DNA of 64,000 nt from positions 124,001-188,000 of the forward strand of contig NZ_RQFK01000009.1 of the NCBI RefSeq assembly GCF_004770765.1, read 5' to 3'. This DNA comes from Leptospira noumeaensis. GTDB lineage: Bacteria; Spirochaetota; Leptospiria; Leptospirales; Leptospiraceae. Every line of letters begins with the position of its first letter. Within the stretch, counting starts at the first letter, position 1. Under the pieces are notes generated by a model, which was not told the origin of the DNA, did no database searches, and saw only the letters and a program-made list of their open reading frames with translations. The position numbers and the translations under genes were made by a program. This document shows positions 18,355 through 26,957 of this stretch, piece by piece.

Positions 18355-19339
18355 GAAACCTCCTTCCTCCTTCTTTCGTAATCGGATTTTGTAATAATAC
18401 TTCCGAATTCGCACCTGTGGATAGGATGACCTTATAATCTTTTTTTAACAAAATCACATGTACGTATTCAGCAAATGCTTCTGCATACGTATCATCTGCA
18501 TTGGTCGCTGCATATAAAGATACAAAACCTGTATTCTGAAGTTTTTTATAGAGGAATTTACCTTCTGGGAATAAACTAAGGGTTGGTGTTTTTTGATAGA
18601 ATTTGATTTTGTTTCTTTCTGGAAAAAAAGTAGCTTCGTAAGGGGAATAGGTTTCTGACCACCAAATTCCATCAAAGAGAGGAAACTTACGAAAGTCTCT
18701 TTTTTCTTCAGAAAAATCGGGAGCATGGCCCTTGGTAATGGATAAAATATGGCCTAACTCGTGTAATATTATGAATTGAATGGCAGATCCTTTGGTATTA
18801 TCATCATCCAAATGAATTTGAATGGAGTGATCTTTAGAAGGAAGAAAGGCTGTGGATTCTTTTTTAGATGCCCAATCATTGCCACCATCGACAAACAAAT
18901 CAGAATCTAAAAAAATAATCCCACCAATCGCTTTGCCATTGTTGTCTCTTACAATTCCAGTAAGGCCTGTGGAACCTAAATCCGTAACAAAATAAATTCC
19001 AAATACTAACGAATCAAAAAGATCATTCACTTCTTTTGGAAATGATTTTTGAATTTCTGCGAGTTCAAATTTCCAAGAAGATAAATCTTTAGTTGGTTTT
19101 GGAATGTCCTCGATTCCATCGATGGCGTTGATTGCTATGAGTGTATCCAATCGTTTTGGATCCAGAGGATACACTCTTGTGTTCCATTTCCCCTGTAAGG
19201 AAGGTAGGTTTTTACTTTGTAAACCGATATTGTTTTTGGCCCAATCGGCATAAGGGTTCAGAGGTAGGGAGAAAGATGGAGGAGAACATGTCCAAAAAAG
19301 GAAAGGAAGTAAGGATATGATGTAAGGATTATATCTCAT
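18314..19339 (-). CDS. Lipoprotein with HELGH zinc-metallopeptidase motif
   Basis: The signal sequence ends LLPFLFWTCSPP, a plausible lipobox. IQFIILHELGHILSITKGHAPDF contains a HExxH zinc site with a further His downstream, in a ~340-residue protein that is otherwise not recognisable to me. The region before it (GIVRDNNGKAIGGIIFLDSDLF) reads like the beta-sheet edge found in zincin folds. The end of the gene overlaps the beginning of the barrel protein gene, suggesting the pair works at the cell surface together. The peptidase activity is inferred from the motif only. Confidence 0.7.
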   Translation of the reverse strand: MRYNPYIISLLPFLFWTCSPPSFSLPLNPYADWAKNNIGLQSKNLPSLQGKWNTRVYPLDPKRLDTLIAINAIDGIEDIPKPTKDLSSWKFELAEIQKSFPKEVNDLFDSLVFGIYFVTDLGSTGLTGIVRDNNGKAIGGIIFLDSDLFVDGGNDWASKKESTAFLPSKDHSIQIHLDDDNTKGSAIQFIILHELGHILSITKGHAPDFSEEKRDFRKFPLFDGIWWSETYSPYEATFFPERNKIKFYQKTPTLSLFPEGKFLYKKLQNTGFVSLYAATNADDTYAEAFAEYVHVILLKKDYKVILSTGANSEVLLQNPITKEGGRRFRETFQSILKKPNP

Positions 19340-19358
19340 TTGCCGATTGTATTTCTAT

Positions 19359-19700
19359 ATGAAAGGATTTCTCGGTCTATGCTTTTTTTTGCCAGGAATC
19401 GTTTTCGCTGAAATCAATCCTTGGAATTTACGTCCCGATGTGCGTATATTAACTAGAAAGGAAGTTTCTCATATTGTTTTGGAATCAAGGCCAGACCATT
19501 TTCGTGTCACATTGATTGTTTCCGAAAGATTTCCCTACAATTACAAAGCATTGTCCCACCCCTTTTTCTTCCGTATGGAAGATGAGAAAAAAGCCTTCGA
19601 ACTTGCGAATCAAATGGACAAGTATTTGGATACTGGAAAACCTTTCACCATCACCTTGAATGGATCGGAGATCCAAACTTTGGTATGGGGAGAACCCTGA
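19359..19700 (+). CDS. Small exported protein of unknown function
   Basis: About 113 residues from the ATG at 19359 (MKGFLGLCFFLPGIVFA gives a clean signal peptide ending in AEI); the frame also opens at 19347. The mature part (~95 residues) is a mixed strand/helix sequence with FRMEDEKKAFELANQMDKYLD and ITLNGSEIQTLVWGEP. I recognise no family. Its TGA is followed immediately by the TTG start of the PP2C phosphatase, so the two are likely coupled. Confidence 0.6.
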   Translation: MKGFLGLCFFLPGIVFAEINPWNLRPDVRILTRKEVSHIVLESRPDHFRVTLIVSERFPYNYKALSHPFFFRMEDEKKAFELANQMDKYLDTGKPFTITLNGSEIQTLVWGEP

Positions 19701-21068
19701 TTGGCACCTTCGTTTTATTTATACTTTAAAGAAATCTTTCGTAAACCTACAAAGTCAGAATGGGAAATCTTAAAATTAGTAGAAGCCCGTTATGATAAAG
19801 AATATACGTTTTATATTTTTATCACTCATATCATTGTTTATTCCCTACTAATCGCTCCACCATTCTCAGACATTCGGATGGATGTTTTGCCTTTTTTGGT
19901 TGGAGTATCGATCGCTAGACTTTTTTTACTTTTACAGTTTTATACTAGAAACATTCCCATTCAGAAAGTCATTTACTTCAGTGGATTTGTAGGTGATGGA
20001 CTCGTGTATGTAGTTTTTATTCTGGGTATCCATTCCTTTCCATCCCATGGGAGTTTTTATTTATTAAATTCCTATCTAATGTCTTTTATTTTTCCCATTC
20101 TTTTGTATAGCACAAGGCTTGATCCCAAGGCTTGTATCATCAGTGCGTTTTATTTTTCTGTATTACATATCATTTATATTTTTAATTTACCTTCCTCTGT
20201 TTCTGATCAGTTTTCATTTTTTAGTAAATACTTTTTGATTTTAGTGTATTGGGGAAGTGCAGCCCTTGGTACTGTTTTTGTTTTAAACAAACGAAAAGAT
20301 ACAACAGATATGTACAATCTTTCAGAAGAAAAAAGATTTATGTTACACGAGTTGGAACTTGCAAAAAAAGTACAAGATGCACTGTTTCCTGGGAATATCA
20401 AAATTCCAAACTTAGCTTTTACTTATTATCGCAAAAGTCCCAATGTCATCGGAGGAGACTTCTTTGATTTTGTACAACTCCGGGAAGGAAACGTAGGAGT
20501 GTTTTTAACCGATGTTGCGGGACATGGAATTTCTTCTGCGATGGTTGCCTCCATCATGAAGGTACTTGTTTCAACCATTCCTTATCGTTTCAAAACAGCA
20601 CCTTCGAAATTGATGGATTATTTAGATGACCGTCTGGCTCAGGATTTAAACAAATACCATGCGTCGGCAATTTATCTTTTTTTTGACTTCATCGAAAAAA
20701 AATTAACCTTAGGAAATGCAGGTCATCCGTATCTCATTTTAGCCCACAAAGGCGAGGAATACCAAGAGTTAGAAACCCAAGGTGCGATTCTCGGATTTAA
20801 TATCAAAATTCCACCGATAGCAGAAAAAACTTTGCCTATATCACCTGGGGATCGTTTTTTTATTTATACAGATGGGCTCATTGAATCCACAGATGCCAAT
20901 GGGAATAGTCTCGAAACCGAAGGTTTGCTTGCTCTTCTCAATCGACATAGACAGAGTACAAACATTAAAGAACTAGAAATCAATCTTTTACATGAATTAA
21001 AATCCAACTACGGACTGGATAGTTTTTCAGATGACACCATGTTTCTCATATTGGAAGTAGAAGAATAA
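19701..21068 (+). CDS. Membrane PP2C-type (SpoIIE/RsbU) serine phosphatase
   Basis: Residues ~30-200 hold about six hydrophobic segments; a short helix (EEKRFMLHELELAKKVQDALFPG) links them to a PPM phosphatase domain with IGGDFFDFVQL, TDVAGHGISSAMVAS, GNAGHPYLIL, YTDGLIES and FSDDTMFLILEV. The Asp residues of GGDF, DVAGHG and SDD are the expected metal ligands. Such phosphatases usually dephosphorylate anti-sigma-factor antagonists in partner-switching systems. No antagonist or anti-sigma gene is adjacent. Translation starts at a TTG placed directly after the preceding stop, with a GGGAGA upstream. Confidence 0.9.
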   Translation: MAPSFYLYFKEIFRKPTKSEWEILKLVEARYDKEYTFYIFITHIIVYSLLIAPPFSDIRMDVLPFLVGVSIARLFLLLQFYTRNIPIQKVIYFSGFVGDGLVYVVFILGIHSFPSHGSFYLLNSYLMSFIFPILLYSTRLDPKACIISAFYFSVLHIIYIFNLPSSVSDQFSFFSKYFLILVYWGSAALGTVFVLNKRKDTTDMYNLSEEKRFMLHELELAKKVQDALFPGNIKIPNLAFTYYRKSPNVIGGDFFDFVQLREGNVGVFLTDVAGHGISSAMVASIMKVLVSTIPYRFKTAPSKLMDYLDDRLAQDLNKYHASAIYLFFDFIEKKLTLGNAGHPYLILAHKGEEYQELETQGAILGFNIKIPPIAEKTLPISPGDRFFIYTDGLIESTDANGNSLETEGLLALLNRHRQSTNIKELEINLLHELKSNYGLDSFSDDTMFLILEVEE

Positions 21069-21079
21069 GGAGAATTCAT

Positions 21080-21850
21080 TTGTCTTTTTTAGATATCCAA
21101 ATTAAATCCAATTTTGCAGTGGTCACTATCAAAAGGCCTGAAGCCTTAAATGCACTGAACGACGTTGTCATTACAGAAATTGGTGCCATGGTTGATGAAC
21201 TAGAATCCAACAATACTGTTCGTGGTTTCATTCTTACGGGCGAAGGGAAAGCTTTTGTTGCGGGAGCTGACATTGCAAAAATGAAAGAGTTTAATGTTCG
21301 GGAAGGACAGGCTTTTTCGGAACTCGGACAAACCGTATTTAGAAAGATGGAACTATCAAATCTTATTTCCCTTGCTGCCATCAATGGATTTTGTTTGGGT
21401 GGCGGGATGGAACTTGCCATGGCATGTGACATTCGTTATGCGATTGCCTCTGCAAAGTTAGGTTTGCCAGAAGTAACTCTTGGTTTACTTCCTGGATTTG
21501 GCGGATCCCAAAGACTTCCAAGACTCATTGGAGTGGGACGTGCCACAGAACTCATTTTATCTGGGGATATGATTTCAGCTGAGGAAGGATACAGATTGGG
21601 TCTAATTAATAAAGTGACTGACCCTGCTGAACTTCTAAACGAATCAGAAAAAACACTATCGACAATTCTTTCTCGTGGGCCTAACGCAATCAAGGCGGCA
21701 AAAACTGCCATCCGCCAAGGATTGGAAACCAATATGGATGGTGGATTGGAATGGGAAAAACAACTTTTCGGTGGTAGGTTTGCCGACGAAGAAACAAAAG
21801 AAGGTCTTTCCGCCTTCCTTGAAAAAAGAAAACCAAACTTCAAAGGTTAA
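21080..21850 (+). CDS. Enoyl-CoA hydratase/isomerase family protein
   Basis: Crotonase-fold enzyme of 256 residues, probably in beta-oxidation of fatty acids, on which Leptospira depends for energy (family knowledge). The oxyanion-hole motifs are present: GKAFVAGADIAKM and INGFCLGGGMELAMACDIRYA, and the second catalytic Glu region LGLPEVTLGLLPGFGG carries the Glu typical of true hydratases. The start is a TTG at 21080 preceded by a strong AAGGAG. The gene is followed with no spacer by the DUF192 lipoprotein gene. Confidence 0.93.
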   Translation: MSFLDIQIKSNFAVVTIKRPEALNALNDVVITEIGAMVDELESNNTVRGFILTGEGKAFVAGADIAKMKEFNVREGQAFSELGQTVFRKMELSNLISLAAINGFCLGGGMELAMACDIRYAIASAKLGLPEVTLGLLPGFGGSQRLPRLIGVGRATELILSGDMISAEEGYRLGLINKVTDPAELLNESEKTLSTILSRGPNAIKAAKTAIRQGLETNMDGGLEWEKQLFGGRFADEETKEGLSAFLEKRKPNFKG

Positions 21851-22318
21851 ATGATGAAAACACGGATTGGAATTCTATTTGTTTTACTAACGGTTTCTTT
21901 TTGCAAACAAGCAGAATCCTTTCCGTCTCAAACAAACACTCCCGAGATTCTATTCGGAAGTGTGGCTGATCGTGCTTTAAAATTAGAAGTTGCTAACACT
22001 CCTTCAACAAGGGCTACAGGACTGATGTACCGCACCAAACTTGGAGCCGACGAAGGAATGTTATTTGTTTTTCCTCGTCCCGATTATTTAAGTTTTTGGA
22101 TGAAAAACACTCTCATCCCTTTATCGATTGGTTATTTTTCAGAAGATATGCGACTTTTAGAATCATTCGATATGAAACCCAACCAAACAGAAGAAGTGTA
22201 TAACTCAAGAAAACCAGCGATGTATGCTTTGGAAGTCAACCAAGGTTGGTTTGCAAAACACAAAATTGGAAAGGATGCTGTCCTTACATTAGAACGGAAG
22301 GTTTCTGCCCGAGATTAA
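21851..22318 (+). CDS. DUF192-family lipoprotein
   Basis: The 155-residue product begins with a signal sequence ending LLTVSFCKQ (lipobox Cys). The mature domain shows ANTPSTRATGLMYRTKLGADEGMLFVF and SFWMKNTLIPLSIGYF, the hallmark core of DUF192, a small beta-barrel domain of unknown function found in many bacteria and archaea. Two in-frame ATGs sit at the start (21851, 21854). It is probably anchored in the periplasm or outer membrane and co-transcribed with the hydratase gene. Confidence 0.88.
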   Translation: MMKTRIGILFVLLTVSFCKQAESFPSQTNTPEILFGSVADRALKLEVANTPSTRATGLMYRTKLGADEGMLFVFPRPDYLSFWMKNTLIPLSIGYFSEDMRLLESFDMKPNQTEEVYNSRKPAMYALEVNQGWFAKHKIGKDAVLTLERKVSARD

Positions 22319-22348
22319 TTTTTTTCTTTTTACTTGAATCTCTGAAAC

Positions 22349-22373
22349 CCATGGTTCATATTTTTTACCATGG
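22349..22373 (+). promoter_or_regulatory. Inverted repeat enclosing the glgP start codon
   Basis: CCATGGT (22349-22355) and ACCATGG (22367-22373) are perfect 7-bp inverted arms separated by 11 nt; the second arm contains the glgP ATG (22370). No Shine-Dalgarno is visible nearby. Folding of the mRNA would place the initiator codon in a stem. Confidence 0.45.
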
Positions 22374-24883
22374 TTGTCACGAATCCTCGTTTAATTACCC
22401 TTTTATCAGAAGAACAAAAAGCCGACTTGGCTTCGATGGAAAAACAATTTGCCCATCATCTGGAATATACCATTGGTAAAAACAGATTCAATTTAAAAAA
22501 CGAAGATATTTACAAGGCTCTTGGGCACACCATTCGAGATTTTTTAATCGATCGTTTGAATGTCACACATGAACGTTATCGGAATGAAAATCCCAAACGA
22601 GTGTTTTATTTTTCATTAGAATTTCTGATGGGTCGCACTCTCATGAATGCCCTCATCAATCTTGGGTTATACGAAACAATCCAAACAATGCTTCGAGGGA
22701 TAGGTTTTGAACTTAGCGATGTTTTAGAGTTTGAAACAGATGCGGGTCTTGGAAACGGAGGACTTGGTAGGCTGGCAGCTTGTTTTTTAGATTCTATGGC
22801 CACACTGAATGTCCCTGGATTTGGATACGGAATTCGTTATGATTACGGAATTTTTAACCAAATCATTGCGAATGGAAGTCAGTTGGAAATGCCTGATCAT
22901 TGGGATGCGGACGGTGTTCCATACGAAGTGGTTCGTTCTGACATCTCTTTTTCTGTAGGTTTTTTTGGTCATACGGAAACCCGTGTTTCTGGCAAAGGGA
23001 AAATTGAACACGATTGGGTTCCCGATGAAACCGTCCTTGCTTCTGCCCACGATTATCCCATTCCAGGATTTAACACAAGTACGGTGAACTACCTAAGGCT
23101 ATGGGCAGCGAAATCTTCTGAAGAATTTAATTTAGATTATTTTAACCACGGTGATTATATGAAAGCCGTACAAGATAAATCCATTTCAGAAAATATTTCG
23201 AAAGTTTTGTATCCGAACGACACCACCGAACAAGGAAAGGTGCTAAGGCTGAAACAACAATACTTTATGGTTTGTGCTTCTCTCCAGGATATTTTGATCC
23301 AATACCGTGAAACAAATCCTAATTTAAAAGATTTATCCAATTATATTGCCATCCAATTGAATGATACCCATCCGAGCATCGGAATTGCTGAACTGATGCG
23401 GATTTTTTTGGATAATGAAGAGATGGATTGGGAAACTTCATGGGAGATTGTCACAAAGGTATTTTCTTATACCAACCATACTGTTTTGCCAGAGGCTTTA
23501 GAAACTTGGAGGGTAGAACTTTTTGAAAAACTTTTACCAAGACATCTTGAAATTATTTATGAGATCAACCACCGGTTTCTAACTGAGGTTCGTAACAAAA
23601 GCGTATTGTCAGAAGAAGAAATTAGGCAAGTGAGTATCATCGAGGAAGGAAACGAAAAACGAATCCGAATGGCAAACTTGGCTGTGATTGGTTCTTACCG
23701 TGTCAATGGAGTTGCCGAGTTACATTCAGAACTCATCAAAAAAACAATTTTCCATGCCTTTACCAAAGTTTTCCCTGAAAAATTTAATAATAAAACCAAT
23801 GGAATCACACCACGTCGTTGGTTACTCCAATCAAATCCAAGTTTGGCGAACTTAATCTCCAAAAGAATAGGAAATGATTTTACAACAGACCTTTACCAAC
23901 TAAAAAAATTGGAATCTTTTGTGAATGACGCGGACTTCCAAAATGATTGGCGACTGGTAAAACAAACTGCCAAAGAAGACCTGGCAAAACTCATTAAAAG
24001 TGAAACAGGAATTTCTATCGATCCGAAATCACTCATCGATGTACAAATCAAACGGTTTCATGAATACAAACGCCAACTTTTAAATATCCTTAGAGTCATT
24101 GCTTTGTATAGAAGGATCAAAGAAAATCCATCTCGCGAAGTAACACCTCGTACGGTAATTTTTGGTGGGAAAGCTGCTCCTGGTTATTATATGGCCAAAC
24201 TCATCATCAAACTCATTAATAATGTGGCTTGGGTGATCAACCGCGATTCCGATGTGGCAGACAGATTAAAAGTAGTGTTTATACCGAACTACCGAGTGAG
24301 TTTAGCTGAAAGAATCATTCCTGGTAGTAATTTATCCGAACAAATTTCGACAGCCGGGACAGAAGCATCCGGCACAAGTAACATGAAATTTATATTAAAC
24401 GGGGCTTTAACCATTGGAACCTTGGATGGTGCCAACGTGGAAATTTTGGAAGAGGTGGGGCCTGAAAATATCTATATTTTTGGCCTTCATACAGAAGAAG
24501 TGTTTCGTTTGAAAGAAGCAGGATACCAACCCGCCGATTACATTCGTAAAAATGACGAACTTCACAGAGTGCTCCTCATGATCCGCGAGAATTTATTTTC
24601 TATGGGAGAACCTGGGATCTTTGGTCCCATATATGATAGCCTCTTTTATACCGACAACTACCTGCTCATGGCCGATTTTGGTGCCTATGATGAGGCCCAA
24701 AACCAGGTTGCTAGAGATTATTTGGACGAAACCACTTGGACCAAAAAATCCATTCTAAATGTGGCTCGGTCTGGTAAATTTTCCTCTGACAGAACCATTC
24801 GGGAATATGCGAAGGATATCTGGAAGGTTCCCCTTCTTGACACAGTTCCACCCAAAACTATCTACAAATTGCCACAAAACTGA
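22370..24883 (+). CDS. glgP: Glycogen/starch/maltodextrin phosphorylase
   Basis: Phosphorolysis of alpha-1,4-glucans to glucose-1-phosphate. The 837 residues match the family size. Signatures are RVFYFSLEFLMGRTL, GLGNGGLGRLAACFLDS, VQIKRFHEYKRQLLN, and the PLP-lysine motif EASGTSNMKFILNGALTIGT. The N terminus after the ATG at 22370 (MVVTNPRLITLLSEEQKADL) is short, without the mammalian-type regulatory extension. No other glycogen gene is adjacent. The start codon sits in an inverted repeat and lacks a recognisable Shine-Dalgarno. Confidence 0.95.
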   Translation: MVVTNPRLITLLSEEQKADLASMEKQFAHHLEYTIGKNRFNLKNEDIYKALGHTIRDFLIDRLNVTHERYRNENPKRVFYFSLEFLMGRTLMNALINLGLYETIQTMLRGIGFELSDVLEFETDAGLGNGGLGRLAACFLDSMATLNVPGFGYGIRYDYGIFNQIIANGSQLEMPDHWDADGVPYEVVRSDISFSVGFFGHTETRVSGKGKIEHDWVPDETVLASAHDYPIPGFNTSTVNYLRLWAAKSSEEFNLDYFNHGDYMKAVQDKSISENISKVLYPNDTTEQGKVLRLKQQYFMVCASLQDILIQYRETNPNLKDLSNYIAIQLNDTHPSIGIAELMRIFLDNEEMDWETSWEIVTKVFSYTNHTVLPEALETWRVELFEKLLPRHLEIIYEINHRFLTEVRNKSVLSEEEIRQVSIIEEGNEKRIRMANLAVIGSYRVNGVAELHSELIKKTIFHAFTKVFPEKFNNKTNGITPRRWLLQSNPSLANLISKRIGNDFTTDLYQLKKLESFVNDADFQNDWRLVKQTAKEDLAKLIKSETGISIDPKSLIDVQIKRFHEYKRQLLNILRVIALYRRIKENPSREVTPRTVIFGGKAAPGYYMAKLIIKLINNVAWVINRDSDVADRLKVVFIPNYRVSLAERIIPGSNLSEQISTAGTEASGTSNMKFILNGALTIGTLDGANVEILEEVGPENIYIFGLHTEEVFRLKEAGYQPADYIRKNDELHRVLLMIRENLFSMGEPGIFGPIYDSLFYTDNYLLMADFGAYDEAQNQVARDYLDETTWTKKSILNVARSGKFSSDRTIREYAKDIWKVPLLDTVPPKTIYKLPQN

Positions 24884-24932
24884 ATCGACATAAAAGAACT
24901 AAGGTTATATTGTTCCAAGGAAAGGGTTCCAA

Positions 24933-25400
24933 ATGAGTAAAGGTTATATTATATGTGTCGATGATGAAGTATCGGTATTGGAGACGCTTGCGGAACAACT
25001 TCTGGCTCGATTTGGCGAATCCCATATTGTCGAGACTGCCAGCAGTGCCGAAGAAGCGTTATCCCTCATCGACGAAATCATCAGTAGCAATGACATCGTA
25101 GAATTGATTGTTTCTGACCAAGTGATGCCTGGTATGAAGGGAGATCGATTTTTGGAACAAGTGCACCACCGCGCTCCCGATGCGATCAAAATCCTACTGA
25201 CAGGTCAGGCTGGACTTGATTCGGCAATTTATGCCATTAATAACGGGGGACTCAGTCGGTATGTCGAAAAACCTTGGAATATTGAAGAACTCTCCAAAGA
25301 CATTAAAGACCTACTGGATAAGTTCCGTCAAAACTTGGAAAACCAACATCTCATCCAAGCCCTCAACCGCCGCATCATCGAATTGGAATCTGGGCAGTAG
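24933..25400 (+). CDS. Response-regulator receiver protein without output domain
   Basis: The 155-residue receiver has [12 protein letters not shown], phospho-acceptor Asp in [17 protein letters not shown], Thr in ILLTGQAG and Lys in [12 protein letters not shown], the style seen in RpfG-type receivers. After the domain there is only a helical tail ([26 protein letters not shown]) that could form a coiled coil. It is probably a signalling adaptor. The following HEAT-repeat gene begins in another frame at or inside its 3' end. Confidence 0.9.
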   Translation: MSKGYIICVDDEVSVLETLAEQLLARFGESHIVETASSAEEALSLIDEIISSNDIVELIVSDQVMPGMKGDRFLEQVHHRAPDAIKILLTGQAGLDSAIYAINNGGLSRYVEKPWNIEELSKDIKDLLDKFRQNLENQHLIQALNRRIIELESGQ

Positions 25401-26463
25401 TAAAAAACATTTTCTCATCTTAGGGCTTATTTTTCTTTCTCTTTCACAAGTTTTTGGGAAGGAGAAAGAACTAAGTCCCGAACAAATCGCCAAAAAAAAA
25501 GAAGTCCTTTCTAAAATGATTCGTTATGGAACGAGCCAAGAAAGAAAACAAGCGTTATATGAATTAACTCGTTTTCCCAAAGAAACCGCCGGTGACCTTT
25601 ATACACTGGTGGGAGAACAATTAAAAACAGAAAAAGATATGGGGATGAAAATAATCCTCTTAAGAACCGTTGGTGATTTGGATTTAAAAGAAAATAAAGA
25701 TACCATCATTTCTCTTTTTGAAGATTCCAATGAAGACGTAGCCAAACAAGCGGTCACTTCTGCAAAAAAAATGAAATTGGCAGAAGCAACAAATCCCTTA
25801 CTTGAAAAAGTAAAAAAGGAAGATTTTACAAAAAACTCCAATTCACTCAGCCTTTATATCAGTGCTCTTGGTGAATTGCCAGATGGCAAGGTTGCAGCCT
25901 CCTTTCTAGAAACCAAATTTCGCGAAAAGTTTAACAATGCCGATATGCGTGGCCAAATTGCTTTGTACTTTGGTGCCGTATTATATGCAGAGGCAGAATC
26001 AGCACTGATGGAAGTGGCTTTTGACGAAATCCAACCTACAACTTTACGATGTTATTCGATGAATACACTTGGAAAGTTAAAATCAGAAACCGCTAAACCT
26101 AAGTTATATGAACTATTGGATTCCTTAAAAAAAACTGCAGGTAAGTTGGATGCAAAAAAAGCCCAATCCTTAAAAATTTATGCCATTGGTGCCCTTGTCA
26201 CTATGGGTGATAAAGAAGTATTCCAAGAACTAAATGAATTTGCTCGTGATGATGATAGTATGGTGCGACTTCGTGCCATTGAATTTATGGGAAGTTTAAA
26301 AGATCCCAAAGCTTTAGAATTATTAGAATACAAACGTGACCGTGACCCCAGTCCAAAAGTACAAAAAGCAGCCAAAAAAGCCATAGACCAAATCAACGGA
26401 AAAGAAACGGCTCCCGAGGAAGAAAAATCGACGGAAGAAAAACCAGAAGAAGAACCCAAATGA
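25390..26463 (+). CDS. Exported HEAT-repeat protein (start uncertain)
   Basis: The reading frame runs from 25216, but its first ~58 residues are out-of-frame receiver sequence. A convincing signal peptide ([19 protein letters not shown]) begins just after 25400, yet no ATG, GTG or TTG precedes it closely; a CTG at 25390 is the nearest plausible initiator and is used here, with low certainty. The mature part is about 330 residues of alpha-helical HEAT-like repeats (for example [40 protein letters not shown]), ending in an acidic [15 protein letters not shown] tail. Such repeats mediate protein-protein contacts, here probably in the periplasm. The next gene overlaps its stop by 4 bp. Confidence 0.7.
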   Translation: MGSSKKHFLILGLIFLSLSQVFGKEKELSPEQIAKKKEVLSKMIRYGTSQERKQALYELTRFPKETAGDLYTLVGEQLKTEKDMGMKIILLRTVGDLDLKENKDTIISLFEDSNEDVAKQAVTSAKKMKLAEATNPLLEKVKKEDFTKNSNSLSLYISALGELPDGKVAASFLETKFREKFNNADMRGQIALYFGAVLYAEAESALMEVAFDEIQPTTLRCYSMNTLGKLKSETAKPKLYELLDSLKKTAGKLDAKKAQSLKIYAIGALVTMGDKEVFQELNEFARDDDSMVRLRAIEFMGSLKDPKALELLEYKRDRDPSPKVQKAAKKAIDQINGKETAPEEEKSTEEKPEEEPK

Positions 26464-26957
26464 ATTGGAGAATATTCGCTTCTTTACTGATTTTCCTTTT
26501 TGCATTTTCGGGAATTTCCATTGATGCAGAGGATAATGGACGTTATACGGGAACAATTTCTCGTTCTGAAAAAAGAATTTTAGATGGAAAAACGGAATTC
26601 CAAAAAACGGGAACTTTCCCCTTGGAATGGAAATTGTTTTTTAAGGGGAAACAAGGTGATTTTGTTGTTTTCTACGACTTAAACGGGGATGAAATTCACT
26701 ACCGTTATAGGCGTAATAAATTTGATTTGGATGCAGATTTTTTTGTGAAGGATCTATTTCCAGGAAACCCTTACCGAGTGAAGGGGGACTGGATTGGGTA
26801 TTATTTTTATTCTGTGGATGAAAGGGGGAAACGTTCCTCTCTTCCTACCCCTAAAAAAATCCCAGCAGATCCTAAAGAATTTTCTGACAGACAATCGGTT
26901 CCCATTTTTAAGTTAATTGAATACATTGAAGTCCGCACCGATGACCTTCTTTATTAA
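26460..26957 (+). CDS. Exported protein of unknown function
   Basis: 165 residues with a signal peptide (WRIFASLLIFLFAFSGISIDA) and a mature beta-rich part (RYTGTISRSEKRILDGKTEF, DFVVFYDLNGDEIHYRYRR). I recognise no family. The ATG overlaps the stop of the HEAT-repeat gene by 4 bp, so both are made from the same message and may act together in the periplasm. The stop overlaps the end of the convergent barrel gene by 4 bp. Confidence 0.65.
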   Translation: MNWRIFASLLIFLFAFSGISIDAEDNGRYTGTISRSEKRILDGKTEFQKTGTFPLEWKLFFKGKQGDFVVFYDLNGDEIHYRYRRNKFDLDADFFVKDLFPGNPYRVKGDWIGYYFYSVDERGKRSSLPTPKKIPADPKEFSDRQSVPIFKLIEYIEVRTDDLLY

